Shown: positions 1 through 7,286 of the stretch, piece by piece
Position numbering within the stretch: the first letter of the stretch is position 1
Layout of the letters: each line of letters starts with the position of its first letter
Virus record (IMG/VR): IMGVR_UViG_3300044675_002272
Location: 1 to 29,928 of that record
Strand: one strand, 5' to 3'
From: a virus
Length of the DNA: 29,928 bases
Translations under genes and position numbers: made by a program
The notes under the pieces: model-generated
The model's input: only the letters and a program-made list of their open reading frames with translations
Told to the model about the DNA's origin: nothing
Database searches by the model: none

Positions 1-905
1 GGACCAAGCCGACCGGTCCTCGCACCGGGCTGACCCTTATCCGGCTGTGGGGCGGTGGAGGCGGCGGCGGAGGCGGCGCGTCTCTGGCAACTGCCGTTGT
101 CGCTAAAGGTGGATCGGGCGGCGGCGGGGGGCTGTGCGCCAGTCAGATTTTTCCGACCGATTCTCTGCCCGAAAAATTGACTGTCGTGATCGGATTGGGC
201 GGCGGCGGTGGTGGCGGCGGCACGGCTGGCGCAGCGGGCTTGAGCCCGCTTTTTGGATCCCCGTCGTATGTTCGGGCAACGACCTACACGCTACTTTTCG
301 CCCATGGCGGGGCTGCGGGGACGGGTGGTGCGATCAGCGCCGCGACTTCCAACGGCGGCACCGGGGCGGGCACTCATGGCGCCAACCTAGGAGCCATAAA
401 CAGCGCGGGGGCATCGGGACAGCCTATCAACGGCAGCAATTCGACTGCGTTTGGCCCTGCTTGGGAAGGCGGCGGTGGCGGTGGCGGGTCCAGCAACAGC
501 GCAACCGTGCCTCTCGTAACTGCGGGTAGCACTGCCCGGTGGGGTGGCGGCGGTGGCGGCTCTGGCGGGTGTCACAGCAGCACCCCCACCACCATCGATG
601 CATCGGCAGGCGGCGGCACAGGCAACAGCGTTGGCGCTACGGCGGGCGGGCTTGGCGGTGCAGCGGGCACGAGCGGTGCATCGCCTACGGCAGGCGCAAA
701 CGGCATTGACACTACCGGCATCGTAGGCGGCACAGGCGGAGGTGGTGGCGGAACGACTGTCACGGCATCTACTGCGGGCGCGGCTGGCGGCAACGGGGGC
801 AAAGGTGGCGGCGGTGGTGGTGGTGGCGGTGTCGGCATGAACCCCGGCGTCGGTGGCCGGGGTGGCAACGGAGGCAACGGCTATGGGATCATAATATCAT
901 GGTGA
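1..905 (+). CDS. Glycine-rich tail fibre/adhesin, C-terminal part (5' truncated by window)
   Basis: The frame starting at base 3 is open from the window edge to the TGA at 903-905, so the true start lies upstream. The translation is dominated by poly-Gly runs of 5-9 residues separated by Ala/Ser/Thr-rich segments, and it ends in YGIIISW. Gly-rich domains that close with a hydrophobic strand of this type are common in phage tail-fibre and adhesin tips, where they can pack as polyglycine-II helices. The gene overlaps the next start by 7 bases. It is much more GC-rich than the rest of the window, with GGC as the favoured Gly codon. The fibre role comes from composition and from the following fibre genes; the receptor is unknown. 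Confidence 0.75.
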   Translation, partial: TKPTGPRTGLTLIRLWGGGGGGGGGASLATAVVAKGGSGGGGGLCASQIFPTDSLPEKLTVVIGLGGGGGGGGTAGAAGLSPLFGSPSYVRATTYTLLFAHGGAAGTGGAISAATSNGGTGAGTHGANLGAINSAGASGQPINGSNSTAFGPAWEGGGGGGGSSNSATVPLVTAGSTARWGGGGGGSGGCHSSTPTTIDASAGGGTGNSVGATAGGLGGAAGTSGASPTAGANGIDTTGIVGGTGGGGGGTTVTASTAGAAGGNGGKGGGGGGGGGVGMNPGVGGRGGNGGNGYGIIISW

Positions 906-1096
906 CACGTTGGGCGTTACTGACAGCATCAGGTCAAGTCTTTAACGTGTGTGTTTGGGATGGGGTCGAGGCTTGGACTGCGCCGGTCCATCTCACTGTT
1001 ATTGTGTGTCCCGATTACGCTGGCCCTGGTTGGCAATACGTCGATTCGGAGTGGTCTCTGATTCCTCCTCCTGTTGAAGAAGGCGGGGGCGACTAA
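899..1096 (+). CDS. Small tail-fibre-associated protein
   Basis: This is a 65-residue protein. It starts with ATG inside the end of the Gly-rich gene and stops 1 base before the next ATG, so it is translationally coupled on both sides. The pattern (ALLTASGQVFNVCVWDG, then GPGWQYVDSEWSLIPPP) resembles small phage proteins found beside tail fibres, in which an N-terminal xNVVxWDG strand is followed by GWxYxxxxxxPP. The exact role of these proteins is not known; fibre assembly or tip decoration is possible. There is no signal peptide or membrane segment. Confidence 0.65.
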   Translation: MVTRWALLTASGQVFNVCVWDGVEAWTAPVHLTVIVCPDYAGPGWQYVDSEWSLIPPPVEEGGGD

Positions 1097-1097
1097 A

Positions 1098-2942
1098 ATG
1101 GCGCGGATCGGTGCGTTTGATCGACATCTAGAACCGTTAGCATGGTGGGAAGCAGAACTGATTCCTGCGGGCTGGTACGTCGATGAATTGCTCGTCGAGC
1201 CAGTAGCTGGTGTAACAGGTACGCTGACCGCGACGCTTGGTAGTGCAACCCTGTCGGCAACTGGCACCGGACCTAGCACTTCATCCGCAATTGTTATCCC
1301 AAGCTCGAACAACCCGAGTTACAAAGCAGGTTTCTATTCGCCTCGTCGTGGTGGGACACCGAAGTATCCAAGTTTATGGGACGGTTGCGTGGGTGCTTGG
1401 GCACCGTCTTTGGGTGCTACTGGTGGGAGACTGTTCGATCATTCTGTTTACGGCAATCACGGCACGCTGACAAGCATGGAGGTTGCCAGCGATTGGGTTG
1501 CGTCTAATGGTAAGACAGCGTTAGATTTCGCAACCGACGATTACATCGATATACCGATGGGAGATACCAACGTACTAGGGCTAATAACTCTATGCGTGTG
1601 GGTTAATCTAAGAAGCACATCTTTAGTGCATTTTTTCGGTAAACATGCTGGAGGAGGAGCGTCACAAAACCCGTTTGATTTCCGTACTGCATCTGGTGGT
1701 TCGCTGCAATTCGTAATGGCAAATGCAAATGTTGTTGGGTACAACGGGCCTAACATCGGTACTGGTTCGTGGGTTCACGTTGCGGTTACTTCTACAGGTT
1801 CTTTGAGCGAACCGCCTGTTTTCTGGCTCAATGGTAAGTCTACCGTAGGTACGTATTTGTTTGGTATTCAAACTGGGGTCGTAACAGGTTCTAACTCTAA
1901 TTTGCGCCTCGGTAGGCGTGATGATGGAGCAGTACAGCTCGATGGATTAGCCGATGATTATAGAGTTTATAATCGAATTTTATCGCGCAATGAAATTGTG
2001 GCGTTGGCGTCTCGTCGCGGTATAGCATTCGAGCGTGCAAGTAGGAAGTTAGCTATATCTTCTGCTCCTGCTCCTACTGGTTCGGTATCGAGCACGTTAG
2101 CCAACGCCACCCTTTCATCGTCGGGCACATTGGCAGCCGGGTTGTCTGGTTCGCTGTCGGCAGTGCTAGCCGATGTTAGTTTGTCTTCAACAGGTACGCT
2201 TGCCGCTGGTGCGTCAGGTACGGTAACACGCACGTTAGATGCGGCCACTTTAGTATCTAGTGGCACGGTCGGAAGTGGAGTAACGGCAACAGTATCGGTT
2301 ACACTAGCAGCGGCAACGCTGTCGGCTTCTGGTACGCTTGCGGCTGGCTTAACTGGTAGCACGAATAGCACAGTCGCAAACGCAACGCTATCGTCTTCCG
2401 GCACTGTCGCTGCGGGTGCATCAGGTACGGTAACGCGTACACTCGACAACGCAACTTTGTCCTCGACAGGTGGTGCGGCTGGTTCCGTAACTGGTTCGGT
2501 ATCGTCAACACTAGCGGCTGTTACGTGCTCAGCAACTGGAACGCTTGCGGCTGGGCTAAGTGGTAGCGTCACAAGGACACTCGATGACGTTGTTTCGTCG
2601 GCAACTGGCACATTAGCTGCCGGTGCATCAGGTAGCGTAACACGAACACTCGCAAATGCCACGCTATCGTCCACTGGTTCTTTCAGTGCTGGCTTAACAG
2701 CGTCAGTCAACCGAGCACTCGACTCGTGCGTTGTATCGTCAACTGGTACAGTTGCAAACGGTGCTACTGGTTTGTTATCAGTTCAGCTTGCATCTGCAAC
2801 TTTGCAGAGTGGCAATGTTGCTCTAGGTGGCTTCCGGCTGAATGTTGCTGGTGAGTGGAAAGATGCAATGGCATTTGTGAAAGTAACTGGCACTTGGAAG
2901 AGTGCAACACCGTTCGTTAAGGTTGGAGGTGTTTGGGAATGA
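1098..2942 (+). CDS. Tail fibre protein: LamG-like domain plus 23-residue tandem repeats
   Basis: The protein has 614 residues from the ATG at 1098, chosen because it sits 1 base after the preceding stop; an in-frame start 24 bases upstream would overlap that gene. Residues ~90-305 look like a LamG/concanavalin-type carbohydrate-binding sandwich: WDGCVGAWAPSLG, DHSVYGNHGTL, ALDFATDDYIDIP, and a late RVYNRILSRNEIVAL, which is typical of the end of such domains. From about base 2079 to 2830 come about eleven tandem 23-residue repeats of the type GSVTRTLxxATLSSTGTLAAGAS. The C-terminus has two short WKxAxxFVKV motifs. It is probably a receptor-binding fibre with a lectin head and a repetitive beta shaft. 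Its stop overlaps the next start (ATGA). Confidence 0.8.
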   Translation: MARIGAFDRHLEPLAWWEAELIPAGWYVDELLVEPVAGVTGTLTATLGSATLSATGTGPSTSSAIVIPSSNNPSYKAGFYSPRRGGTPKYPSLWDGCVGAWAPSLGATGGRLFDHSVYGNHGTLTSMEVASDWVASNGKTALDFATDDYIDIPMGDTNVLGLITLCVWVNLRSTSLVHFFGKHAGGGASQNPFDFRTASGGSLQFVMANANVVGYNGPNIGTGSWVHVAVTSTGSLSEPPVFWLNGKSTVGTYLFGIQTGVVTGSNSNLRLGRRDDGAVQLDGLADDYRVYNRILSRNEIVALASRRGIAFERASRKLAISSAPAPTGSVSSTLANATLSSSGTLAAGLSGSLSAVLADVSLSSTGTLAAGASGTVTRTLDAATLVSSGTVGSGVTATVSVTLAAATLSASGTLAAGLTGSTNSTVANATLSSSGTVAAGASGTVTRTLDNATLSSTGGAAGSVTGSVSSTLAAVTCSATGTLAAGLSGSVTRTLDDVVSSATGTLAAGASGSVTRTLANATLSSTGSFSAGLTASVNRALDSCVVSSTGTVANGATGLLSVQLASATLQSGNVALGGFRLNVAGEWKDAMAFVKVTGTWKSATPFVKVGGVWE

Positions 2943-4543
2943 GATTTATAAAGTACGACAGCTTGGCTGAGTATACGAGTCGGACAATTGCAACATTCTT
3001 AGGCAACACTAACGTAAACCAAATTTGTTACGAACTACCTACCACAGACTCGCTAATATGGTATGAAAACCGCGATGGGTGGCACGCGAACTACGGAGGG
3101 GCATTTGAAAACACAATCCAGACTAGTAACAACGAAACTGCGTGGGGAATAAACCTGAATGAATCGTATGCAAATGGTATCGTAATCAGCAACTCGTCTA
3201 CAGCAAAAGGGCCGGACGAAGATTACGGATCGAATACAAGGATTCCAGACAACGGAAAAATATGGTGGTATCTAATCCGAGAACTTTGGAAATCTGGAGT
3301 GATACAGTTTTTCCCTGAGCACGCAGACTACGATTCGCTGGACTGGTTTAAACTGAACCAACCTTACGTTTTAACAACACAGGGTTCGTCAGGTAGCGAA
3401 GCAAACGAAGTAGATCGATGCAGGAAAATAGTATCAGCACTCAAACCGGAAGTTCGACGATGGCTAATTGACAAAAAGCGTGTTGGTGATGTTGTTTCGT
3501 ACTTGCTTCGGTCTAATCAATACTCTGGTTATTTAGATCCTTTATCCCATAGAGTCGTTGTCGATACCAGCGATGCAACACAAGAAGACATTAATCTAGC
3601 AGCGTCTATCACACTCGACACGATTCCACCATCGCTAAAAATCAATGTTATTAGCGACAGCTTGCAAGGAAACGACACGCAAGAAATATGGGATTCGCAC
3701 ACAGTACGAACTGATGAGGTAGTTGGTTTTATCCGAAGGACGAATGCACAGATTCGTACTATTGTTGTCGAGCTGGAAGCAAATAAGCTATGCCAACTTC
3801 ATTGGATTAAATCGCAAGGCGTTTCGGCTATTACTTACGATAACCCTGAGAAAACAAGAGCGACGATCACTATCCCGTTGCAAGGTAACTTTGATGTTGC
3901 CAAGCCTGATGGGTCCATAATCGAATCCAACCGAGTAGAGTTGATCGCAGTGGCTCACGACGGAACCCATTATTCTAGTCCGGTTTTTGTTACTGAGTAT
4001 TTTCCACCCGAAACAAGAGTAGAGAGAAAACGAATGAACGAAATCATAATACATGCTGATAACTCGTTTCGATTGCGTGTAAACGAAAACCAGATAGCAA
4101 TGGGAGACGACTGGAAAAATCGTTATGCGACTCCTTTCTCCCAGTGGAAAGAATCAAACACGATCGAAGTGGAAGTGATCAACGCTGGTGGTCCTGGTGG
4201 GATGCTGGGTGCTGTATATGTTGGCGATGTGTTGCATGTGACAGATGCAAGCTGGCAGGCTAGCTTAGATCGAGTCAATTGGGTTGCTCCCTCTGTGATG
4301 AGTCACGCGGGTAGTCCTTGGGATCGGGAGCGTCTGGTGTTACCTGCTGCGTGGGGAAATGCTGCCTGGCTATGGCATCCGCAAGCTACCGAGAATTCAA
4401 CTGTTTACTTCCGAAAAACAATAGGTGCTGTTTTACCAGAACCAGTACCTACACCAGAGCCGCAACCAGTTGTTGGTGACTTTGAACGACGCATCGCAGC
4501 ACTTGAATCGACAATTTCAAAACTAAAAGACGCATTTAGGTAA
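2939..4543 (+). CDS. Putative tail fibre/appendage protein with C-terminal coiled coil
   Basis: The protein has 534 residues. ATG 2939 gives an ATGA overlap with the preceding gene; a TTG at 2933 is the alternative. I do not recognise the N-terminal ~350 residues. A C-terminal region around residues 385-510 contains WLWHPQATENSTVYFRKTI, which resembles the WIW...YFRKTF strand pattern of beta-sandwich modules in some glycan-active enzymes. A Pro-rich linker (PEPVPTPEPQP) and a short heptad-like coiled coil (FERRIAALESTISKLKDAF) follow and could trimerise it. Its place between fibre genes supports a receptor-binding or appendage role. No catalytic motif was seen. Confidence 0.65.
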   Translation: MRFIKYDSLAEYTSRTIATFLGNTNVNQICYELPTTDSLIWYENRDGWHANYGGAFENTIQTSNNETAWGINLNESYANGIVISNSSTAKGPDEDYGSNTRIPDNGKIWWYLIRELWKSGVIQFFPEHADYDSLDWFKLNQPYVLTTQGSSGSEANEVDRCRKIVSALKPEVRRWLIDKKRVGDVVSYLLRSNQYSGYLDPLSHRVVVDTSDATQEDINLAASITLDTIPPSLKINVISDSLQGNDTQEIWDSHTVRTDEVVGFIRRTNAQIRTIVVELEANKLCQLHWIKSQGVSAITYDNPEKTRATITIPLQGNFDVAKPDGSIIESNRVELIAVAHDGTHYSSPVFVTEYFPPETRVERKRMNEIIIHADNSFRLRVNENQIAMGDDWKNRYATPFSQWKESNTIEVEVINAGGPGGMLGAVYVGDVLHVTDASWQASLDRVNWVAPSVMSHAGSPWDRERLVLPAAWGNAAWLWHPQATENSTVYFRKTIGAVLPEPVPTPEPQPVVGDFERRIAALESTISKLKDAFR

Positions 4544-4547
4544 AAAC

Positions 4548-4859
4548 ATGCCAGTGAAAGACACGATTCAATCAAGACGAGGTAGCTCCGCACAATGGAG
4601 TGCGGCTAATCCGATACTTGCGGACGGTGAGATCGGCTACGACAGTACTACGAAGCAGATGAAGGTCGGGGATGGGGTGACGGCTTGGAATGCGTTGGGG
4701 TATTCTACGCCGGTGGTATCTAGCGTTGCGTATACGTCTCAGACGCTTACCGATGGGCAAAAACAGCAAGCAAGAATCAATATAGGTTGGATAGACATTT
4801 CACTTGATGGTGGTAATGCTTCAAGTATTTACGACGCAATAGACGGAGGCACAGCATGA
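4548..4859 (+). CDS. Short fibre protein with Mtd-like N-terminal domain
   Basis: The protein has 103 residues. Residues 5-55 (IQSRRGSSAQW, NPILADGEIGYD, MKVGDGVTAWNAL) match the N-terminal domain seen in major tropism determinant proteins and many other phage fibres, which attaches the receptor-binding protein to the tail. The remaining ~45 residues form a short tail of unknown role. The first half is clearly related to the start of the next gene, so the two are probably duplicates of one adaptor domain. The stop overlaps the next ATG by 4 bases. Confidence 0.75.
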   Translation: MPVKDTIQSRRGSSAQWSAANPILADGEIGYDSTTKQMKVGDGVTAWNALGYSTPVVSSVAYTSQTLTDGQKQQARINIGWIDISLDGGNASSIYDAIDGGTA

Positions 4860-6247
4860 CACAACGGATGCAGCAACGCAGAGACTCGGCAGCAAACTGG
4901 ACTTCGGTTAATCCGGTTCTTGCTTCCGGCGAGATTGGTATTGAAACAAACTCGACGCCGAGGCGGTTTAAGATTGGTAATGGTGTGACGGCTTGGAGTT
5001 CTCTACCGTACAGCGACAACACTTCCGAAGAAAACACAAATCCTATCGTGATTCTTTTTCACGGGGACAGCAACATGCACGGAATGCCGCTAGACACCTC
5101 AGCCCAAGCGTGGGAAATCTTATCAAGATCAGATTTGAAGATTTTAAACAACTCTAGTTTAGTTTTTCAGGATTTGGATATTGGTTCAAATAATGATGCT
5201 TCCTCTGTCGGACGACATGGGGCAGAATTGCAACTTGCAAACTGCTGTAGATTAGGTGATTTGACTGGCACGGTTTACTGTGCAAAGGTTGCTGTGTCTG
5301 GTTCTAGAATTGCTGAATGGTCTGTTGGAAATGCAACAGGATATTGGACTAATTTCCTAGCACGTATTGCCGCAATAGAATCACAACTAGGAACTACTAA
5401 CATACGATGGATTGTATGGAACTCTTCGGGCATCAACGAAGCCCGCGATAACATGACTGCGGCAAATTACAAATCGGCGTTAATAGCTCACTTTGCAAAA
5501 TTGCGCAATCGACTTGGAGCAACAACCCCTATTTTGCATTTAAACATCCCAACAGGGTTCGCAGAATACAACGCGGCCTACGCGACCAAGATCACAGAGA
5601 TAGCATCGGAATATGCTGACACCTACGCTATTTCGATCATTAACATTGCTGTAGAATCGGACAACATCCATTATACCTATCAAGGACTCAAGAACCTGAC
5701 AGAAAGACTTGTTGATAAAACTCAAGAAGTTCTAGGATATCGATCACAGGAGAAAAAAGCGGTAACATTTTCACAGCTAATAAGTGCTACAGTGGATGGA
5801 CAGGGGATACGTTCGTCTGGCGCATCTATTTCTGGAGGAATATCTAATAGAGCTTTTTCAAATGATATCGCGTGGTCTGTAATTGCGAACTTTGAGGGAG
5901 GGACTGGCAGTCCTGTGTTAGTTGCAATAGATAACATCGAAACAGACAATCTTACTTGGAACGATCATAACTATTTGGCAAGTTTTGTTTGGGTAAGCGG
6001 AACAGCCTACTACGGCACATCATCCGCATACATCACAGCCGCAACTGGCTTTACTTTCCCTTCCAAGGTTAAGTTCGAAAAGTCTGCAAATGACATAAGA
6101 ATAAGCAGCACAACTGACGGTGGTTTAACATGGACAGTGAGACACACAATATCTTCAGCACTGACAAACGTCACTGCTCTTTGGATTAAGGTTGTTTTTC
6201 AAGGTTCATCGGTAGGAAATAGGATTAAAGTGAATTTATACCAATGA
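4856..6247 (+). CDS. Tail spike: Mtd-like adaptor plus SGNH/sialate-acetylesterase-like domain
   Basis: The protein has 463 residues. Residues 5-53 repeat the Mtd-type adaptor domain (NPVLASGEIGIE, FKIGNGVTAWSSLPYS). Residues ~63-290 look like an SGNH hydrolase: a nucleophile block FHGDSNMHG with Ser72, an HGAEL segment near 121, VWNSSGINEA near 187, and the C-terminal DNIH (Asp269, His272), which fits the family DxxH. Such domains deacetylate surface polysaccharides, so this protein may trim host capsule or O-antigen during adsorption. The last ~165 residues are beta-rich and unrecognised, perhaps a carbohydrate-binding module (TFPSKVKFEKS, RISSTTDGGLTW). It is the last gene before a non-coding gap. 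Confidence 0.8.
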   Translation: MTQRMQQRRDSAANWTSVNPVLASGEIGIETNSTPRRFKIGNGVTAWSSLPYSDNTSEENTNPIVILFHGDSNMHGMPLDTSAQAWEILSRSDLKILNNSSLVFQDLDIGSNNDASSVGRHGAELQLANCCRLGDLTGTVYCAKVAVSGSRIAEWSVGNATGYWTNFLARIAAIESQLGTTNIRWIVWNSSGINEARDNMTAANYKSALIAHFAKLRNRLGATTPILHLNIPTGFAEYNAAYATKITEIASEYADTYAISIINIAVESDNIHYTYQGLKNLTERLVDKTQEVLGYRSQEKKAVTFSQLISATVDGQGIRSSGASISGGISNRAFSNDIAWSVIANFEGGTGSPVLVAIDNIETDNLTWNDHNYLASFVWVSGTAYYGTSSAYITAATGFTFPSKVKFEKSANDIRISSTTDGGLTWTVRHTISSALTNVTALWIKVVFQGSSVGNRIKVNLYQ

Positions 6248-6421
6248 CAGTATCCCCCCATACCAAAAGGTACTTCCATGCATCAATAAATACCATTCGC
6301 GACCGAAGGCGGCGAACACTCAGGACACAGTACGGGGGGTGGTGAAAATGTACAGCGATTTTAACACAGCGACCGCCTTGCCGACTTCCGTATATGTCCG
6401 CAAAACGGGGAGTTTTAATTT
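6248..6421 (+). other. Non-coding gap before the packaging genes; possible cos/packaging site
   Basis: I see no gene in these 174 bases. A C6 run at 6254-6259 and a G6 run at 6334-6339 could pair over a distance. A smaller imperfect stem (TTCGC...GCGAA) lies near 6297-6317. The position directly upstream of an HNH nuclease, TerS and TerL is where cos sites lie in many HK97-like phages. No experimentally defined cos sequence is recognised, so this is positional inference. Confidence 0.3.
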
Positions 6422-6796
6422 TTGAGGTTTTGTAAGTGTGGAAAAGTTTTGAAAAACGGCGAGAGTTGCAAGAACTGCAAGCCAGAAACAAGGAAGACGA
6501 AGGAAAGAGGTTATGGATCGGATCACAGAGCAGCGAGCGAACGACATCGAACAAACTACCCACTTTGCGAAAGGTGCATGATGGTAGTTGGAGTCGAGTC
6601 GGCAAACATAAGCGAGCACATGCACCACATAATTGCAGTAAAAGACGACGAATCCAGGCGGATGAACTTCGACAATTGGCTAGCTGTCTGTGTGCCGTGC
6701 CATGATCTTTTAGAAGGTGATGCGATGGCGGGAATAGAGGTTAAGCAGTGGAGCAATCAACACTACGTTGAAGCATTAAATGAAGGACTATCGTAA
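6422..6796 (+). CDS. HNH endonuclease, packaging-associated type
   Basis: The protein has 124 residues and starts at TTG 6422, preceded by GGGGAG with about 9 bases of spacing; no in-frame ATG or GTG lies before the first Cys motif. The N-terminus is a zinc ribbon (FCKCG, then SCKNC). The HNH core runs from CERCM at ~57 through HMHHI, with the Asn in NFDNWLAVC, to CVPCHD, giving two zinc-binding CxxC pairs and the catalytic HH. HNH proteins in this position are needed in HK97-like phages to help terminase cut cos DNA. The stop codon overlaps the TerS start by one base. A free-standing homing nuclease is the alternative, but position and size favour packaging. Confidence 0.85.
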   Translation: MRFCKCGKVLKNGESCKNCKPETRKTKERGYGSDHRAASERHRTNYPLCERCMMVVGVESANISEHMHHIIAVKDDESRRMNFDNWLAVCVPCHDLLEGDAMAGIEVKQWSNQHYVEALNEGLS

Positions 6797-7284
6797 TGGC
6801 AAGACCTAGAAAAGATCCCGCAGTATTAGAAGCCTCTGGAGCGTACGTAAAAGATCCGCAACGCAGACCTAAGGATATGCCGAAGTATGTCCAGGGGGCT
6901 CCGGAAATGCCTGAGATTGTGTCTGAAAACAAAGACGCCGCTTGGTATTGGAATTGGTGCTGCACGATCCTTGGTGACGCAGGAGTTCTAACGACGGCTT
7001 GTGCTCCTTTGCTTACTATGCACGCTCTAGACTGGGCACAGTTGATGTGGCTTTACTCAGAATGTAAGGAAGGCAATGTAGCAACGGTTGGGGCGACAGG
7101 AGGACCGATTACGAAGCCGGAAGCAACTCAACTACACATGCACGCAAACCGATTTCTAAAAGAGTTGACAGAGTTCGGGCTTACTCCTGCAAGCAAATCG
7201 AAGATTGTTGCCGTCGGTGGCAAGAAAGAACTAGACCCGTTTGCCGAAATGCTACTTCGAAGGATGGGTCCAAAACCTAACTGA
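6796..7284 (+). CDS. terS: Terminase small subunit, P27-like
   Basis: The protein has 162 residues and starts with ATG at 6796, overlapping the HNH stop by one base. The MARPRKDP start, a helical middle with the WNWCCTILGDAGVLTTAC segment, and the end FLKELTEFGLTPASKSKI are typical of P27-family small terminases, which recognise the packaging site and bring the DNA to the large subunit. The length fits the family. It lies 2 bases upstream of the TerL start, the usual order. Confidence 0.9.
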   Translation: MARPRKDPAVLEASGAYVKDPQRRPKDMPKYVQGAPEMPEIVSENKDAAWYWNWCCTILGDAGVLTTACAPLLTMHALDWAQLMWLYSECKEGNVATVGATGGPITKPEATQLHMHANRFLKELTEFGLTPASKSKIVAVGGKKELDPFAEMLLRRMGPKPN

Positions 7285-7286
7285 TT

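Noticed and set aside
572-877. Poly-proline open frame on the minus strand
   Set aside because: It is the reverse of poly-Gly codons in the fibre gene.
1967-2710. 247-codon open frame on the minus strand
   Set aside because: It is antisense to the 23-residue repeats of the fibre gene and only mirrors their regular codons (Val/Pro/Ala-rich). No ribosome site.
2079-2830. Regularly spaced repeats that could suggest a CRISPR array
   Set aside because: The repeats are contiguous, in-frame, protein-level repeats without unique spacers of constant length; no cas genes are present.
3711-3760. CTGATGAG in a fibre gene
   Set aside because: No GAAA or paired stems follow, so it is not a hammerhead.
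6225-6628. Two overlapping minus-strand frames opposite the HNH gene
   Set aside because: The plus-strand frame has two zinc-binding pairs and a complete HNH motif, so the minus frames are shadows.
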